Notes under the pieces: model-generated
Databases searched by the model: none
Told to the model about the DNA's origin: nothing
Seen by the model: only the letters and a program-made list of their open reading frames with translations
NCBI GenBank assembly: GCA_012735215.1
Contig: JAAYHX010000016.1
Coordinates: 1 to 64,000, forward strand
Direction of reading: 5' to 3'
DNA: 64,000 bases
Source of the DNA: Tissierellia bacterium
Lineage (GTDB): Bacteria > Bacillota > Clostridia > Tissierellales > Tepidimicrobiaceae
Shown here: positions 62,082-64,000 of the stretch, in pieces
Numbering within the stretch: the stretch's first letter is position 1
Layout of the letters: each line of letters opens with the position of its first letter
Translations under genes and position numbers: made by a program

Positions 62082-63371
62082 ATGGGAGATTATAGAGAAT
62101 TGTGGAGCAATCTGGGAATGGACTTAGATAAGCACGACATACTATGTGAGGCTTTACCTGAAGCCTTTGGCTCAATATATTTAACACAGGAGAATAGACC
62201 TGAAAACATGAATTATTTTAACTATGCTCTTGCAGAAGTTCACGGAGCTAGAATTGAAGAGATCAATGAAGCAAAGGCTAATGGAAAGAAAGTTGTAGGA
62301 ACCTTCTGCGTGTTCGTTCCAGACGAGGTTATACTTGCTGCAGGTGCAGTTGGGGTTGGACTTTGCTCAGGAAGTCAATTCTGGATTGAGGATGGAGAAA
62401 AAGTTTTACCAAGAAACTTATGTCCATTGATTAAGGCCTTTGTAGGAGCTAAGGTAAGCCGTACATGCCCATATTTCCAATCCAGTGACATGATAGTTGG
62501 AGAAACAACTTGCGATGGTAAGAAAAAAGCCTATGAGATAGTTGAAGAATATATGCCAGTTCATGTAATGGAGCTTCCTCAAATGAAGAGGGAGAAAAAC
62601 TATGAGCAGTGGAAGGACGAGATAAAGCTATTCATCAGTAGAATGGAAGAATTGACTGGCAACAAGGTAACAGTTGAAAATTTAAAGAAGGCTATCGACT
62701 TAGTAAATAGAAAGAGAAGAGCACTAAAGAGATTATACGATTTGAGAAAAAATACTCCATCTCCAATTAGCGGATTAGATGCTCTATTAGTAACCCAAGT
62801 TGCTTTCTTAGATGATATTGAAAGGTTTATTGAGAATACCAATGCTCTTTGCGATGAGTTAGAGGAAAGAGTAAAGAACTTAGAACCAACTGGAAAGAAG
62901 AGAATAATGATAACAGGAACTCCAATGGCAGTTCCAAACTGGAAGCTTCATTCAATAGTAGAGGGGTTAGATGCGGAAATAGTAGTAGAAGAAACATGTA
63001 CAGGAACTAGATACTTTGAAGGAGAAGTTTCAACTGAAGGAGATACAATTGATGATCTATTAAAGAATTTGGCAGATAGATATATGAATATAAACTGTGC
63101 ATGCTTCACACCAAATAATGATAGAACAGAAGACATCATTAAGTATGCTGAAGAATACAATGTAGATGGAGTAATTTACTATAATCTATCCTTCTGCCAT
63201 ACCTATGCAATAGAATACAAGAAGGTTGAAAATGCCTTAGCAGAAAAGAGCATACCACTATTAAACATTGAAACTGACTATTCAGAAGAGGATTCAGGAC
63301 AAATCAAGACAAGAGTTGAGGCATTCTTGGAGATGATTGGTAGTGGAGAAAAACTACATACTGTTTCCTAA
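62082..63371 (+). CDS. Double-cubane-cluster / 2-hydroxyacyl-CoA dehydratase-like protein
   Basis: The 429-aa protein starts at ATG 62082, eight bases after AAGGAGG. It belongs to the HgdB/YjiM family: VVGTFCVFVPDEVILAAGAVGVGLCSGSQFW, LPRNLCPLIKAFVGAKVSRTCPYFQSSDMIVGETTCDGKKKAYE. Cysteines in these segments hold the [Fe8S9] double-cubane cluster known from the Carboxydothermus DCCP or a [4Fe-4S] cluster of dehydratases. A single large subunit with a following activator is the DCCP layout, unlike two-subunit dehydratases. The double-cubane type is known to reduce small molecules at low potential. Substrate unknown. Confidence 0.88.
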   Translation: MGDYRELWSNLGMDLDKHDILCEALPEAFGSIYLTQENRPENMNYFNYALAEVHGARIEEINEAKANGKKVVGTFCVFVPDEVILAAGAVGVGLCSGSQFWIEDGEKVLPRNLCPLIKAFVGAKVSRTCPYFQSSDMIVGETTCDGKKKAYEIVEEYMPVHVMELPQMKREKNYEQWKDEIKLFISRMEELTGNKVTVENLKKAIDLVNRKRRALKRLYDLRKNTPSPISGLDALLVTQVAFLDDIERFIENTNALCDELEERVKNLEPTGKKRIMITGTPMAVPNWKLHSIVEGLDAEIVVEETCTGTRYFEGEVSTEGDTIDDLLKNLADRYMNINCACFTPNNDRTEDIIKYAEEYNVDGVIYYNLSFCHTYAIEYKKVENALAEKSIPLLNIETDYSEEDSGQIKTRVEAFLEMIGSGEKLHTVS

Positions 63372-63564
63372 TCACAGCCAAGGATTAAAATTAGAGAAAC
63401 TGTTAAAGGCTAACAATATTAAATATGTAATATCTCCAACGCCAAGAAAGCTTTCAACCTGTTGTGGAATATCAATTATGTATAATAAAGAAGATGAGGA
63501 CAGGATAAAAAACATTATCAACACCTATTCAATAGAAGTATTGGGACTATATACATTAGAGTAA
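63343..63564 (+). CDS. DUF3343 (putative Se/S carrier-like) protein
   Basis: The 73-aa protein starts at GTG 63343 (TTG 63337 is an alternative), overlapping the preceding gene by 29 bases. It fits DUF3343: NYILFPNHSQGLKLEKLLKANNIKYVISPTPRKLSTCCGISIMYN. The Cys-Cys motif (TCCGISI) and the small ferredoxin-like fold are shared with proteins proposed to carry sulfur or selenium. It stands between a double-cubane protein and its activator in the same transcript. Its role in that system is unknown. Confidence 0.85.
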   Translation: MEKNYILFPNHSQGLKLEKLLKANNIKYVISPTPRKLSTCCGISIMYNKEDEDRIKNIINTYSIEVLGLYTLE

Positions 63565-63579
63565 GATTGGAGGAATAAA

Positions 63580-64000
63580 ATGTATTATGTAGGAATAGAT
63601 ATAGGCTCTACTGCTTCAAAGGTATCGGTCTTTGATGATCAGGAACTCATATTTAATATTGTTATGCCTACTGGGTGGAACAGTGTGGATACTTCTAATA
63701 AGATTAAGGAAGAGCTGGATAAAAATAAGATAGATTTAGAAAATGCAAAAGTGGTTGCTACCGGCTATGGACGAATATCTGTACCATATGCGGACAAGAC
63801 CATAACAGAGATTACCTGCCATGGGAAAGGAGCCTACTATCTAGCTGGCAAGGATATGATGACAGTTGTAGATATAGGTGGTCAGGATACTAAGATAATA
63901 AATATAGAAAATGGCCGAGTAACCAACTTTTTGATGAATGACAAATGTGCAGCGGGTACTGGTAGATTTCTTGAACTGATGGCAAATACTCTTGGGGTCA
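63580..64000 (+). CDS. Activator ATPase of the HgdC/BadF-BadG type (partial)
   Basis: The gene starts at ATG 63580 behind GGAGGA and runs off the window. The visible 140 residues show the ASKHA ATPase fold: YYVGIDIGSTASKVSVFD (phosphate 1), VVATGYGRISVPYADKTITEITCHGKGAYYL and VVDIGGQDTKIINIENGRV (phosphate 2). NDKCAAGTGRFLE contains the Cys that binds the inter-subunit [4Fe-4S] cluster. Such activators transfer low-potential electrons to the double-cubane protein with ATP hydrolysis. The C-terminal part is missing only because of the window edge. Confidence 0.93.
   Translation, partial: MYYVGIDIGSTASKVSVFDDQELIFNIVMPTGWNSVDTSNKIKEELDKNKIDLENAKVVATGYGRISVPYADKTITEITCHGKGAYYLAGKDMMTVVDIGGQDTKIINIENGRVTNFLMNDKCAAGTGRFLELMANTLGV

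Overview
The window is a 64 kb piece of a low-G+C, gene-dense Gram-positive chromosome. It probably comes from an anaerobic, spore-forming member of the Clostridia/Tissierellia. The signs are strong AGGAGG ribosome sites, many TTG/GTG starts, Rnf/Nqr-type membrane redox genes, a sodium-pump decarboxylase subunit, tryptophanase, a 2-hydroxyacyl-CoA-dehydratase-like double-cubane protein with its activator, tRNA 2-selenouridine synthase, and spore-type small proteins (Cse60-like, SASP-like). No phage, insertion sequence, CRISPR array or rRNA was seen. The organism is inferred from gene content only.

Layout. 1-4.7 kb: a truncated exported protein, a TipAS-type MerR regulator with a 19-bp-spacer promoter, a nitroreductase, uppP, and a decarboxylase beta subunit followed by a 43-aa membrane peptide. 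4.8-12 kb: a chemoreceptor behind a SigD-type promoter, an MFS transporter, and a lysine-riboswitch-controlled APC permease plus amidohydrolase. 12-18.5 kb: two small genes behind an 8-bp tandem repeat, tryptophanase, mnmA, an AEC permease, a thioesterase and a YiiX-like protein. 18.6-21.3 kb: ten consecutive small genes of unknown function, including a tandem duplicate and several proteins with a shared Asn/Gln-rich motif. This is the most system-like unknown in the window. 21.4-34.7 kb: mostly housekeeping genes (mntP, DnaJ-like, radical SAM, apt, mnmH, FAD/Rieske oxidoreductase, tRNA-Val, pgpA-like, psuK-psuG, PPOX-like, two parvulin-type PPIases, mgsA). Beside mnmH lies a 70-codon gene with an in-frame TGA.

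34.8-49 kb: a complete myo-inositol locus. It holds iolG1, a LacI-type regulator, a ribose-type ABC importer, iolC, iolJ, iolD, iolE, iolG2, iolB and a CoA-acylating-type aldehyde dehydrogenase in the place usually held by iolA. Four AAACGTTT-centred operators flank its two promoters. The importer brings the polyol in, IolG/E/D/B/C/J convert it to DHAP and malonate semialdehyde, and the last enzyme presumably handles that aldehyde.

49-64 kb: an isolated rpsD, a five-gene ion-pump operon mixing RnfD/G/E/A-type subunits with an NqrF-type flavoprotein, a CvfB-like S1 protein, a Cse60-like gene whose ribosome site lies inside a long hairpin, MATE and DUF4153 proteins, lrgA with a frameshifted lrgB, TraX-like, SASP-like, a lipoprotein hydrolase, msrA, and finally a double-cubane-cluster protein / DUF3343 / activator operon cut by the window end. 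Many gene pairs are separated by clear, often bidirectional, hairpin terminators.
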